Below, one piece after another: positions 6,398-6,454 of a DNA stretch of 6,454 nucleotides. Under the pieces are notes generated by a model. The model was given only the letters and a program-made list of their open reading frames with translations. It was not told the DNA's origin and searched no databases. The stretch is from contig JAISSC010000073.1 of assembly GCA_031273305.1 (NCBI GenBank), positions 1-6,454 of the forward strand, read 5' to 3'. This DNA comes from Flavobacteriaceae bacterium. Lineage in GTDB: Bacteria; Bacteroidota; Bacteroidia; Flavobacteriales; Weeksellaceae. The position numbers were made by a program, and so were the translations under genes. The stretch's first letter is position 1. Every line of letters starts with the position of its first letter.

Positions 6398-6430
6398 AAA
6401 AAAAACAGCTGGTAATTACACCAACTGTTT
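6398..6430 (-). terminator. Rho-independent terminator of a minus-strand gene at or beyond the right edge
   Basis: Read on the minus strand, AAACAGTTGG (6430-6421), an 8-nt loop and CCAGCTGTTT (6412-6403) form a 10-bp stem with a single G-U wobble, followed directly by further Ts (the A-run at 6398-6402). On the plus strand the same position is a C-A mismatch and no T-tract follows, so the orientation is clearly minus. It should end a minus-strand gene whose stop lies close to the window edge; all three minus frames entering from 6454 stop between 6416 and 6441. Confidence 0.8.
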
Positions 6431-6454
6431 AGGAAAAATTAGACTTTTGTATTG

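Noticed and set aside
6416..6454. C-terminal codons of a gene entering from the right edge
   Set aside because: All three minus frames reach a stop within 40 bp (6439-6441, 6429-6431 and 6416-6418), so the true frame, or whether the stop lies in the window at all, cannot be decided.

Overview
The window looks like a piece of a Bacteroidota chromosome. I infer a flavobacterial lineage, possibly Weeksellaceae-like, from protein style alone, so genus and species are open. The DNA is AT-rich. Shine-Dalgarno sequences are absent or weak. Four genes are preceded by exact matches to the Bacteroidota -7 promoter element TAnnTTTG, on the minus strand.

Left edge (1-373, minus strand): a small XRE-type helix-turn-helix regulator is followed after 6 bp by the first 39 codons of a gene that runs off the window. 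That N-terminus (SATATIAGYIYQFD) resembles, from memory, defence proteins with a DUF4297/Cap4-like nuclease start or components of ABC-three-component systems. A regulator plus a large effector in one tight operon is a common layout for anti-phage islands. It is the best candidate here for something little described, but nearly all of it lies outside the window. Positions 374-691 hold the regulator's promoter, repeated AT-rich motifs and a coding-like scrap that may be a decayed gene.

Centre (692-3546): a LolD-type ABC ATPase on the plus strand converges on a minus-strand pair. The pair is a long-chain fatty-acid CoA ligase followed by a small DUF493 (YbeD-like) protein, probably cotranscribed.

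Right part (3712-6118, minus strand): galE (UDP-glucose 4-epimerase) lies 50 bp upstream of glyA (serine hydroxymethyltransferase), and a strong hairpin terminator follows glyA. Each gene has its own promoter-like element. These are housekeeping functions: lipoprotein export, fatty-acid activation, one-carbon metabolism and nucleotide-sugar supply. They do not form one pathway.

Right edge (6119-6454): the galE promoter, a stretch with no intact gene, and a convincing minus-strand terminator, which implies that a minus-strand gene ends at or just beyond the edge of the window. Apart from the left-edge module, the region reads as ordinary core genome.
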